From assembly GCA_016207285.1 (NCBI GenBank), contig JACQPW010000102.1, positions 1 through 8,928 of the forward strand: DNA of 8,928 nucleotides, given 5' to 3'. Position 1 is the stretch's first letter, and every line of letters starts with the position of its first letter. The notes beneath the pieces are model-generated. The model made no database searches and was not told where the DNA came from. It worked only from the letters and a program-made list of their open reading frames with translations. This DNA is from Candidatus Kerfeldbacteria bacterium (GTDB taxonomy: Bacteria > Patescibacteriota > Patescibacteriia > UBA9570). Below, piece after piece: positions 1 to 5,547 of the stretch. Made by a program: the position numbers and the translations under genes.

Positions 1-404
1 CCCCACATCATCTGCATCATGGGTGTAAATCCCGTAGCGGTTGCTGGCACCACTGCGGAGGGATCACAACTCGTAAACCGTTTGCCCATGACCACATGCA
101 TTTGCGTTTCGCCATCATCCCCCATCATTTGTCTCATCATCAGATTCATGGCGGCATGAGAGTTCCCCATCATCAAACCCATGAAGTATTCTCCCAAGCT
201 ATCAAAGTCATCGTCCGTGAGGTTAGCACAGACAACAGCTTCGGTCTGTAATTGTTGCCAAAGGTTTTTTCCAGCAGCTTCTTCCTCGGCGGTTTGTGTG
301 TTGTCAGTCGTCAACGTCCGACTGATCATCATTTGCGCGGCAGCGGGCTGAGCCCCTAAACCGATGGCACCGACGCATACCAGGGTGAGTATTATTTTGT
401 TCAT
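1..404 (-). CDS. Met-rich secreted protein next to copper ATPase (partial, C-terminus off window)
   Basis: The reading frame starts at ATG 404-402 and stays open to the left edge, so 134 residues are visible. Residues 1-23 form a signal peptide with a basic start (MNKII), a hydrophobic core and an Ala-rich end (QPAAA). The mature part has an acidic stretch (DDDFDSLGEYF, about 64-74) and repeated Met pairs (GLMMG, NLMMRQMMG, TPMMQMMW), two His (83, 103) and two Cys (59, 113). Met, His and Cys clusters of this kind bind Cu(I) in periplasmic or extracytoplasmic copper proteins. It starts 33 bases after the stop of the copper ATPase on the same strand, so it is probably co-transcribed and handles exported copper. 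I recall similar proteins, ending in a transmembrane segment, from Patescibacteria, but this is memory and not a search. No Shine-Dalgarno sequence precedes the start. Copper binding is inferred from composition and context. Confidence 0.75.
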   Translation of the reverse strand, partial: MNKIILTLVCVGAIGLGAQPAAAQMMISRTLTTDNTQTAEEEAAGKNLWQQLQTEAVVCANLTDDDFDSLGEYFMGLMMGNSHAAMNLMMRQMMGDDGETQMHVVMGKRFTSCDPSAVVPATATGFTPMMQMMW

Positions 405-437
405 AGTTTGGTAAGCTATTTATTTAGTAGACAAGTA

Positions 438-2483
438 TTACGATAACTTCCGGCGGCGTAATAACACCGCATTCAGTGCCACAATCACCGTTGATACACT
501 CATCAAGGCCGCGGCCAGAGCTGGTTCTGATATTATACCTTTGGCTGCTAAGACACCAGCGGCCAATGGAATCGCCACCACGTTATACCCTGTAGCCCAG
601 AACAAGTTCTGAATCATTTTTTGATAGGTTAAATTCGACAGTTTGATAATCCTCGGAATATCGCGGGGATCATTTCTCACTAGAATAATACCGGCCGACT
701 CAATGGCCACATTAGTTCCCGCACCGATGGCGATGCCTAAATCCGCTTGGGTCAACGCGGGGGCATCATTCACACCATCCCCTACCATGGCTACTTTACG
801 GCCTTGGCTTTGTAATAGTTTTACTTTAGCAGATTTTTGATCAGGCATGACGCGAGCAAAATATTCATCGATCTGTAATTCTTTAGCTACCCAGACGGCC
901 ACATCTTCAGAATCTCCGGTGATCATGGCGGTTTTGATTCCCAACTGATGCAGGGTTTGAATGGCTTGACGCGATTCTTCACGAATCACATCGGCCAAAG
1001 CAATACTACCTAACGCCTTTCCGTCTACCACCACCTGCACAACCGTCTGACCGGCAGCTGGACTAGTGGCGTCCGTTCCAAAATTTCCAACTTGTACAAC
1101 CTTGCCATAGATCGTCCCTACCACGCCTTTACCAGCCACTCGGGAAAAATTTTGCACCGGCAATAAGGTTAAGTTTTTTTGGCCAGCGGCCGCAACCATG
1201 GCTTTGGCCAGAGGATGTTCGGACTGGGCATTCACCGACGCTGCGAATTGCAGTAACGAATCCGATACAGTGCCGACGACACCAAACTCTCCTTTGGTTA
1301 GCGTACCGGTTTTATCAAACAAGATAGTATCAATCGTGCGCGCTGCTTCTAACGCACGGCGTTCTTTAACAAGTAACCCATTACGAGCCGCTAACGTGGT
1401 AGAGATAGCTGCTACTAAGGGCACGGCCAGGCCCAAGGCATGCGGGCACGCAATCACGAGCACAGCCACTAATCGTTCGGTAGCGGTCACCACACCAGCT
1501 CCAATCAGCAACCAGGTGATAAACGTGATGGTTCCGGTCACCAGTGCGATCACCGTTAAATAGAAGGCGGCGCGGTCAGACAATATTTGTAAGCGTGATT
1601 TGGACGCTTGCGCATTAGCGACCAGGTGCATGACGCCAGCCAAAAATGTCTGTTCACCAATTTTTTCAATCACTACTTTTAAACTACCATCGCCGTTGAT
1701 AGAACCAGCAATGACTAGAGCACCGATGGTTTTTGTTACCGGCCGTGATTCTCCGGTAATCACGGACTCATTCAACTCTGAAGTCCCTTCACTAATTTTT
1801 CCGTCAGCTGGTACGTTGGCTCCAGGTTTCACTAAGACAATATCGCCGACTTTTAATTCGGTCAGTGGGATAATTTCAGTCTTGTCGCCTCTGATGACTT
1901 CAGCTTTGTCTGGTAATAACTTAGCCAGTTCCTTTAACGCCCCTTGGGCACCTTGCACGGATTTCATCTCAATCCAGTGTCCCAACAACATGATGGTGAT
2001 CAACGATGACAATTCAAACAACAAATCATGGCCGCGACCGGCAACGATTGAAAAGAAGCTAAACCCGTAGGCGGCCGAAATCGCAATGGAAATTAATGTC
2101 ATCATGCCAGGGAGTTTGGCGCGCAGCTCCCGATAAGCGCTGGCGAGAAACACCCAACCGCAATACCAAAAGATGAAGCTACCGATCACCAAAAAGACAT
2201 AGGACGATCCTGGAAACTGCGGAGCCTGAATGTTAAACAGCATCACAGCCATTTCTGAATAGAAGAAAATCGGAACGGTTGCCGCTAACGCGATCCAAAA
2301 TTTCTTTAAGAACGATGTCGTTTTATGCCCGGTATGCTTATTAAAGTCGTTATGATCAGAACTGTGTTCAGAGTTATGCTCACTGGGCTTAGTCTTGTGA
2401 GACATGACCAAGGTCATACCGCACAATGGGCAGATACCAGGTTGGTCTTTGTGAATTTCCGGATGCATCGGGCAGGTATACAT
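438..2483 (-). CDS. copB: Copper-translocating P1B-type ATPase, CPH (CopB-like) class
   Basis: This is a membrane pump that uses ATP to export copper. Residues 1-26 are a heavy-metal-binding domain with CPMHP (4-8) and CPLCGM (18-23). A His-rich linker follows (about 35-53, six His), then the P1B core. Visible motifs are TGES (243-246, actuator), CPH in the transport helix (346-348), DKTGT with phosphorylated Asp390, SEHP (421-424, the P1B nucleotide-domain HP motif), TGD (522-524) and GDGVNDAP (568-575). YN (633-634) and MSVST (661-665) lie in the last two helices. Eight transmembrane helices are expected. CPH in place of CPC is typical of the P1B-3/CopB class, linked to Cu(II), Cu(I) or Ag(I) export. 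The 681-residue length is normal and the protein looks intact. It lies 29 bases after the beta-helix gene and 33 before the Met-rich protein. No Shine-Dalgarno is seen at the start, but the metal-binding motif begins at residue 4, which supports it. Metal preference is inferred from family. Confidence 0.95.
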   Translation of the reverse strand: MYTCPMHPEIHKDQPGICPLCGMTLVMSHKTKPSEHNSEHSSDHNDFNKHTGHKTTSFLKKFWIALAATVPIFFYSEMAVMLFNIQAPQFPGSSYVFLVIGSFIFWYCGWVFLASAYRELRAKLPGMMTLISIAISAAYGFSFFSIVAGRGHDLLFELSSLITIMLLGHWIEMKSVQGAQGALKELAKLLPDKAEVIRGDKTEIIPLTELKVGDIVLVKPGANVPADGKISEGTSELNESVITGESRPVTKTIGALVIAGSINGDGSLKVVIEKIGEQTFLAGVMHLVANAQASKSRLQILSDRAAFYLTVIALVTGTITFITWLLIGAGVVTATERLVAVLVIACPHALGLAVPLVAAISTTLAARNGLLVKERRALEAARTIDTILFDKTGTLTKGEFGVVGTVSDSLLQFAASVNAQSEHPLAKAMVAAAGQKNLTLLPVQNFSRVAGKGVVGTIYGKVVQVGNFGTDATSPAAGQTVVQVVVDGKALGSIALADVIREESRQAIQTLHQLGIKTAMITGDSEDVAVWVAKELQIDEYFARVMPDQKSAKVKLLQSQGRKVAMVGDGVNDAPALTQADLGIAIGAGTNVAIESAGIILVRNDPRDIPRIIKLSNLTYQKMIQNLFWATGYNVVAIPLAAGVLAAKGIISEPALAAALMSVSTVIVALNAVLLRRRKLS

Positions 2484-2512
2484 AGATGTATGATACCATT
2501 ATTCACGATATA

Positions 2513-3523
2513 TTAGTAGAAAGAAACAGTTGAATTTAAAAAGCTATAGTCACCAGCTGGGTTATGACTGATGATATTATTGTGTAACCTAATCCTGGAC
2601 GCACTATTGACCCAGATACCATGATCACGATTTCTAGCGATTGAACAGTGCTTGATTGTGATGTCGGAACTCGGATTGTCGAAATCGTCACTGACAATCA
2701 CAATACCATCAGCTTGATGATCCAGCGCTAAGCCATTTCTACGTACGGTACAATTCTGCACGGTAATATGGTCACCAGCTCCAAAGCGTATTCCCCTCCG
2801 ACCATTATCAATCGACGTGATATTATAAAGGGTAGCATCAGTTAACCGAGTACTACTGAACCCGTTACCGGCCGCCTGGTAGGTATACACATTACGCATG
2901 GTCGCGTCAGTGACTCTTAATAAGTAAATATTATGATCATGATCAACATTCACACCATTGTGATGTGAGACAACATTCTGCAACACTACCTTATTGGCGC
3001 CCTTAATATGGATACCGTGACGACCACAATGATGCGTAATGATATCACTCAAGACGATATCATTACTACGCTGCGCCTCGCTGCCAACCAGTTGAATACA
3101 ATTTAAGCGCACGTCACGCTGTCCAATCAAGGTGAGATGCGTTAGGGTAATATTTTTTACACCGTCAGACTGCGGATGATCAGAGTGAATATTCTTGATC
3201 AGATGATCAAAGAACTTCTCTCCAGTGGCTCGTAAAATTGTACCCTCTGATGATCCAATGAGTGTAGTGTCATTGGGAATAATCAACGCTTTCCGCAACT
3301 GGTACTCACCGGTTTGCAAGTGAATGGTGCCGCCACCTTGGGTATGCGCTTCCTGTAAATACCAGGCGATGGTCTCAGGTAGCGTGGCATCAGACTGATC
3401 CACCCCTGCCTGCGGGACGACAGTAACATCATAAGCAGCCTGAACGACAGCCGTTGGTAACCAAATCCAAAGGCAAACGGTCACTATGAGCATACTAGAC
3501 CTCTGCAGTGGGCACATCAACAT
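2513..3523 (-). CDS. Secreted right-handed parallel beta-helix protein (pectate-lyase-like fold)
   Basis: The 336-residue protein has a hydrophobic N-terminal segment (about 11-30, ending AVVQAA) that reads as a signal peptide. Next comes a pectate-lyase-3-like opening: an Asp-rich entry (DQSDATLPETIAWYLQ), then GGGTIHLQTGEYQL and TLIGSSEGTIL. From about residue 120 onward there are short repeats of the form N/D-I-x-L/V with Asn and His turns (NITLTHLTLIG, NDIVLSDIITHHCGRHGIHIKG, DITIKHCSIARNRDHGIWV), typical of right-handed beta-helices. Such proteins bind or cleave surface polysaccharides, but no catalytic set can be named here. A second start at 3493 (Met11) has AGAGG six bases upstream. 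The longer start has no such site but adds the only positive charge (Arg8) before the hydrophobic core, and neighbouring host genes also lack ribosome sites, so I kept it. It precedes the copper ATPase by 29 bases and may share its transcript. A link to copper is not evident from the protein itself. Confidence 0.8.
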   Translation of the reverse strand: MLMCPLQRSSMLIVTVCLWIWLPTAVVQAAYDVTVVPQAGVDQSDATLPETIAWYLQEAHTQGGGTIHLQTGEYQLRKALIIPNDTTLIGSSEGTILRATGEKFFDHLIKNIHSDHPQSDGVKNITLTHLTLIGQRDVRLNCIQLVGSEAQRSNDIVLSDIITHHCGRHGIHIKGANKVVLQNVVSHHNGVNVDHDHNIYLLRVTDATMRNVYTYQAAGNGFSSTRLTDATLYNITSIDNGRRGIRFGAGDHITVQNCTVRRNGLALDHQADGIVIVSDDFDNPSSDITIKHCSIARNRDHGIWVNSASRIRLHNNIISHNPAGDYSFLNSTVSFY

Positions 3524-3642
3524 AAAATAGTATTACCATAAAATACCGGGGAATAAAACTATGGCAGTTCAATTAGGGTGATTGACAATATCAAAAAATT
3601 ACACATTACCCACAAAACAACTCCGCCACGAAAAGTCTTTAA
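3524..3642. other. Intergenic stretch between the island and the beta-helix gene
   Basis: This AT-rich sequence would have followed the tRNA-Thr gene before the island arrived. It must hold any promoter of the beta-helix and copper genes. An extended -10-like sequence (TGGTAATAC, minus strand, near 3538-3530) can be read, but no matching -35 was found, so I do not call a promoter. I see no RNA gene or ORF here. Confidence 0.4.
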
Positions 3643-3688
3643 TTGGAGCCGTTGTCGGGAATCGGACCCGAGACCTCCCCCTTACCAT
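3643..3688 (-). repeat. Distal att site: truncated 3' copy of tRNA-Thr
   Basis: This copy matches 5380-5425 exactly over 46 bases, in the same orientation. On the minus strand it covers the anticodon loop, the 3' anticodon strand, variable loop, T arm, acceptor 3' strand and CCA. The 5' half of the tRNA is missing: at 3689 the sequence changes abruptly to unrelated AT-rich DNA. It cannot encode a functional tRNA and is best read as the original chromosomal tRNA 3' end displaced by the insertion. Confidence 0.88.
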
Positions 3689-3704
3689 ATAACCAAGTGG
3701 TAAG
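3681..3704. repeat. 7-bp inverted repeat across the distal att junction
   Basis: CTTACCA (3681-3687) and TGGTAAG (3698-3704) are perfect inverted copies separated by 10 bases. The left arm lies in the tRNA anticodon-loop sequence and the right arm in element DNA. Inverted arms flanking a short spacer are typical of tyrosine recombinase core sites. However, the spacer lies almost wholly outside the 46-bp identity block, which argues against it being the actual crossover region. It may be incidental. Confidence 0.35.
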
Positions 3705-3774
3705 AAAAAGATTATTTAGGGTCTTATACATTGAACAAATATTGCTTTTCATAAAAATGTAAAGTCAGTCAAAC
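3705..3774. other. AT-rich gene-free end of the element
   Basis: This stretch lies between the att junction and the terminator of the candidate RNA. It is very AT-rich and holds no convincing ORF. I see no tRNA-like or repeat structure in it. In a circular form of the element it would lie next to the joined att site, where recombinase arm-binding sites might be expected, but none can be identified by eye. Confidence 0.4.
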
Positions 3775-3804
3775 AAAAAACACCAGGTAAGTCTGATGTG
3801 TTTT
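3775..3804 (-). terminator. Intrinsic terminator ending the element transcript
   Basis: On the minus strand AAAACAC (3804-3798) and CAG (3795-3793) pair with CTG (3786-3784) and GTGTTTT (3783-3777) around a 6-base loop, with a two-base bulge. A run of six T follows (3780-3775, overlapping the stem base). This is a standard Rho-independent terminator for transcripts coming from the 394-residue gene and the structured region. Confidence 0.7.
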
Positions 3805-4015
3805 GGGGGATGGCATCTTCTTTACTCCTAGCGTGAGCTAGGCCGGACGGTGCCTTGTGAAATCTTTTCACTAAAACCGTCCATACCCTTCTCCAATCTA
3901 TGCTTAAACAGCGATCACATTCTGGGTCACTATTACTTATTTGGTGCACCCTCAAAGAAAACAATTTACTTTGCGTTCTTAGTTGGGTGTCTGACTTCTT
4001 CCTGCAGTCAGACAA

Positions 4016-4023
4016 CCTCCTTA
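4016..4023 (-). promoter_or_regulatory. Perfect Shine-Dalgarno-like octamer without a normal start codon
   Basis: TAAGGAGG on the minus strand is fully complementary to the usual 3' end of 16S rRNA. It is followed at once by TTG (4015-4013), with no spacing, and no ATG or GTG at 5-9 bases. The frame from that TTG (88 codons) runs through the hairpins and the terminator and resembles nothing I know. It could be an unusual ribosome-binding element within the structured RNA, or chance. Confidence 0.3.
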
Positions 4024-4048
4024 TGTTTGTGACTGCTCTCAGTCTTCT

Positions 4049-5233
4049 CTACTTCCCGCTCCTCAACTTCTGCATGGTTCCGCCAGGCTTGGCTCCCTCG
4101 GGCAGGCGATCCTTGCGCACCAGAGTGGGTCGAGTCCACTCCGTTCGTTCGGCTCCCGGAACCTGCCCCATTCCCATGGGTCGATGCCAGTAGCCGCTGC
4201 GCCAGTGAGCACAGAGCTCGTACCGCTCCCGTGCAGTCGCCGTACCCAGCCAGTCCTGCTCCTCAGGGGTCAGAGGGTAGCAGTTGGTGACGGTGGTGAC
4301 TTCGGACTCCCAGATGATGGCCTTGGGGTCATCGCCCTTACTACGCTGGATCGACTCCGAGGACGTGTGCGGTGAACCGGCTGGCAGGTTCTTGAGGTAG
4401 AGACAGAAGCTACCCACCAGTCGATAGATCTGGTCCAGGGCGCGGTGTTGCACGACAGGATCAACACCGGGAGGCAACTTGACTCCGCTCATGATGTCTT
4501 CCGCCGACTCATTGATCAGATGCGTGGGATCTCGCACGAACAAATGAATCGTGTCGCAGTTCAGACCACGAAGCTGTTGCTGGCGCTTGGTGATGTTCAC
4601 TGCCATGCCAGACCAGTCACGACGACGGACCATCTTCCTCAACTTGTCCTTGAAGTCAGACGTGAGACGAGGCCAGTTCTTCAGCGACGAACGGAAGCAG
4701 GTGATGTGGATCTGATCTTCGGGCTTGGCTGCTTCGCCGGGTTTGACGACCTTCCGCACGATGATGCAGTCGATGCCGGTTTGACCGACCACGATGGGCT
4801 CATCGGGGGTGAGGGCGAAGGCGTTGAACGGAAGGTTGATGTCTGCCCAGCGCGTCCGGCTCAACGACGTATTCACCAGCAGATGCGTCAGCTCGTTGTC
4901 GAGACTGTACACCCGACGGGATTCCGTCATCCAGGCCAGAAACGCCAGGGCATCCATCTCACACTCTTCCAGCAGGAAGTTGTTGTAGAACCCGGTGTGA
5001 TCCGAACCGTCCGCGGACACGTCGATGCCGAACCGAGCGTCGTCGAACAAGTTTGCCTGCGCTTCGATCAGGAAACGTCGAAACTGCGGCCAATTCCAGA
5101 CCAGGGGGTTGACGGAACGGTCCGCCCGACCCTGACAGCCAGCAATGGCCGCCATCTCTTGGACAAACAGGCCGTCTTCCCAGGCACACAGGGCCTGATC
5201 AATACGTTCTACCAGGTGCCGTTTCACGGGCAT
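4049..5233 (-). CDS. Element-encoded protein of unknown function, possibly distant AcrVA2-like
   Basis: This 394-residue protein is the only convincing gene of the island. It is soluble, with no signal peptide or membrane segment. Distinct motifs are WADINLPFNAFAL (129-141) in the N-terminal half, and a basic aromatic C-terminal block with HWRSGYWHRPMGMG (343-356) and RTEWTRPTLVRKDRLPEG (363-380). The C-terminal pattern H-W-R-x-G-x-W...G...W-x-x-P recalls hypothetical proteins of plasmids and phages that I associate with the AcrVA2 family, whose Cas12a-inhibiting founder lowers cas12a expression during translation. That link is from memory and weak. I see no integrase, nuclease, helicase or polymerase motif. 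The start is well supported by GAGGTG four bases before ATG, a signal that most neighbouring genes lack. GC content is well above that of the flanking genes, pointing to transfer from another lineage. Downstream lies a structured segment with a terminator. Confidence 0.85.
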   Translation of the reverse strand: MPVKRHLVERIDQALCAWEDGLFVQEMAAIAGCQGRADRSVNPLVWNWPQFRRFLIEAQANLFDDARFGIDVSADGSDHTGFYNNFLLEECEMDALAFLAWMTESRRVYSLDNELTHLLVNTSLSRTRWADINLPFNAFALTPDEPIVVGQTGIDCIIVRKVVKPGEAAKPEDQIHITCFRSSLKNWPRLTSDFKDKLRKMVRRRDWSGMAVNITKRQQQLRGLNCDTIHLFVRDPTHLINESAEDIMSGVKLPPGVDPVVQHRALDQIYRLVGSFCLYLKNLPAGSPHTSSESIQRSKGDDPKAIIWESEVTTVTNCYPLTPEEQDWLGTATARERYELCAHWRSGYWHRPMGMGQVPGAERTEWTRPTLVRKDRLPEGAKPGGTMQKLRSGK

Positions 5234-5243
5234 GGTTCACCTC
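5234..5243 (-). promoter_or_regulatory. Strong ribosome binding site of the element gene
   Basis: GAGGTGAACC on the minus strand puts GAGGTG four bases before the ATG at 5233. It fixes the start of the 394-residue gene. No comparable site precedes the copper ATPase, EF-Ts, TPR or Met-rich genes, so the element gene carries translation signals unlike most of its neighbours. Confidence 0.75.
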
Positions 5244-5334
5244 GAAGTTATGGGTTTGTGAAATAGAATGAGCAAGAATCACTCGCGTGATCATGCTTAT
5301 CAAAAAATTCCAAAAAAGTCAAGCCAACTAAACC

Positions 5335-5364
5335 AAAAACCACCAGCTGAAGTCCGGCGGTTTT
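5335..5364 (-). terminator. Intrinsic terminator just downstream of tRNA-Thr, inside the element
   Basis: On the minus strand AAAACCGCC (5364-5356) pairs with GGTGGTTTT (5344-5336) through nine pairs, one of them G-T, around an 11-base loop, and runs into five T (5339-5335). It lies 16 bases beyond the tRNA 3' end and would stop tRNA transcription before the element gene. Because it is internal to the island, the element appears to supply the terminator of the tRNA it occupies. Confidence 0.7.
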
Positions 5365-5379
5365 ATTCACGTGATTTGT

Positions 5380-5425
5380 TTGGAGCCGTTGTCGGGAATC
5401 GGACCCGAGACCTCCCCCTTACCAT
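5380..5425 (-). repeat. Proximal att site: 3' part of the intact tRNA-Thr
   Basis: This is the tRNA-side copy of the 46-bp direct repeat. It runs from the 5' edge of the anticodon loop (5425) through the encoded CCA (5383-5381) plus one base. Identity ends exactly where the anticodon loop meets the 5' anticodon strand. That matches the known class of tRNA integration sites with crossover at the anticodon loop. Confidence 0.88.
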
Positions 5426-5456
5426 GGGGGTGCTCTACCAGCTGAGCTACAACGGC
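5381..5456 (-). tRNA. tRNA-Thr, anticodon GGT
   Basis: This is a complete 76-base cloverleaf on the minus strand with the 3' CCA encoded. The acceptor stem is GCCGTTG/CAACGGC with discriminator T. The D arm contains AGCTGGTAGAGC, the anticodon stem is CCCCC/GGGGG, and the T arm has TCGGG/CCCGA with the TTCGAAT-like loop TCCGATT. The 7-base anticodon loop ATGGTAA has T33 and anticodon GGT at 5423-5421, which reads the Thr codon ACC (and ACT by wobble). Its 3' portion doubles as the integration site of the island. A terminator follows at 5364-5335. Confidence 0.95.
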
Positions 5457-5475
5457 ATTAATGTGTACCGCACAA

Positions 5476-5530
5476 ACCAGTCGCTATCTGGACGCCGCCC
5501 GGATTACTCCGGGCAACGATAGCAACTGGT
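5476..5530 (-). other. Long nested hairpin between the TPR gene and tRNA-Thr
   Basis: Three stacked stems are visible: ACCAGT/ACTGGT (5476-5481 with 5525-5530), GCTATC/GATAGC (5483-5488 with 5518-5523) and GCCCGG/CCGGGC (5497-5502 with 5509-5514, 6-base loop). It lies 18 bases past the TPR stop and 19 before the tRNA. On the minus strand it is followed only by TTTG, so it is a weak terminator at best. It may instead be a 3'-end stabiliser or processing site for the rpsB operon, or part of the tRNA precursor. Confidence 0.55.
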
Positions 5531-5547
5531 CTCTACAGTTCACAACC

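Larger units (their letters stand above)
3775..4048 (-). ncRNA. Candidate structured RNA or structured 3' UTR of the element
   Basis: This 274-nt gene-free segment downstream of the 394-residue gene is dense in inverted repeats. On the minus strand they are: GACTG/CAGTC with a 4-base loop (4044-4031); a 9-bp stem TGTCTGACT/AGTCAGACA (4014-3988); CACCC/GGGTG (3989-3985 with 3951-3947) enclosing CAAAG/CTTTG (3973-3969 with 3957-3953); GGACGGT/ACCGTCC (3882-3845) enclosing GTGAAA/TTTCAC (3871-3857); CCTAGC/GCTAGG with a 4-base loop (3842-3827); and the terminator. The second and third stems overlap by two bases. I do not recognise a known family: no hammerhead core, and no group I or group II intron signature was found. 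The strand is chosen from the terminator and the upstream gene. Whether it is a processed RNA or part of the mRNA cannot be told from sequence. Confidence 0.5.
3643..5425. mobile_element. Integrase-less element integrated in the 3' end of tRNA-Thr, 1,737-bp unit
   Basis: A 46-bp exact direct repeat (3643-3688 and 5380-5425) bounds the region. The right copy is the 3' part of a complete tRNA-Thr gene and the left copy is a displaced, 5'-less remnant. One repeat plus the interior is 1,737 bp. This is the layout left by tyrosine-integrase-type insertion into a tRNA gene, where the incoming DNA restores the tRNA 3' end. The interior holds one 394-residue gene that is clearly more GC-rich (I counted about 53-63% in sample lines) than neighbouring genes (about 40-46%), a candidate structured RNA and two terminators. 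The flanks of the gene inside the element are AT-rich, so the unit is itself a mosaic. No integrase, excisionase or replication gene is recognisable. It may be mobilised by an integrase encoded elsewhere, or be the relic of a larger element. Repeat and tRNA geometry are seen directly; mobility is inferred. Confidence 0.8.

Noticed and set aside
3643..3704. A second tRNA gene
   Set aside because: Only the 3' portion of tRNA-Thr is present. There is no D arm or 5' acceptor strand on the 3689 side, so no cloverleaf can form.
3749..4015. 88-codon minus-strand frame starting with TTG after the TAAGGAGG octamer
   Set aside because: The start has no spacing from the ribosome site, the frame crosses several perfect hairpins and the terminator, and the product resembles nothing known. 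I treat the region as structured RNA.
3850..4193. Two overlapping plus-strand frames in the structured region
   Set aside because: No ribosome site or recognisable sequence; they overlap the minus-strand hairpins and the end of the 394-residue gene.
4049..5233. The element protein as a tyrosine integrase
   Set aside because: The H-W-R...H-R block at 343-351 was compared with the R...HxxR...Y arrangement of tyrosine recombinases. Spacing and surrounding residues do not fit, and no catalytic Tyr context was found.
4445..5266. 273-codon plus-strand frame opposite the element gene
   Set aside because: It is a mirror frame of a GC-rich gene. The minus-strand gene has the ribosome site and domain-like motifs, whereas this product has low-complexity His/Gln/Val content without recognisable domains.
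5247..5275. Promoter TTGCTC - 17 bases - CATAAC for the element gene
   Set aside because: The implied transcription start would fall within the ribosome binding site at 5243-5236, leaving no usable leader, and the -10 match is poor.
5268..5522. 84-codon plus-strand frame
   Set aside because: It runs through the antisense of the tRNA-Thr gene and of the hairpin at 5476-5530, so it is not a gene.
3524..5547. CRISPR array or tandem repeats
   Set aside because: Only the two-copy 46-bp repeat is present, 1.7 kb apart, with no regularly spaced short repeats.
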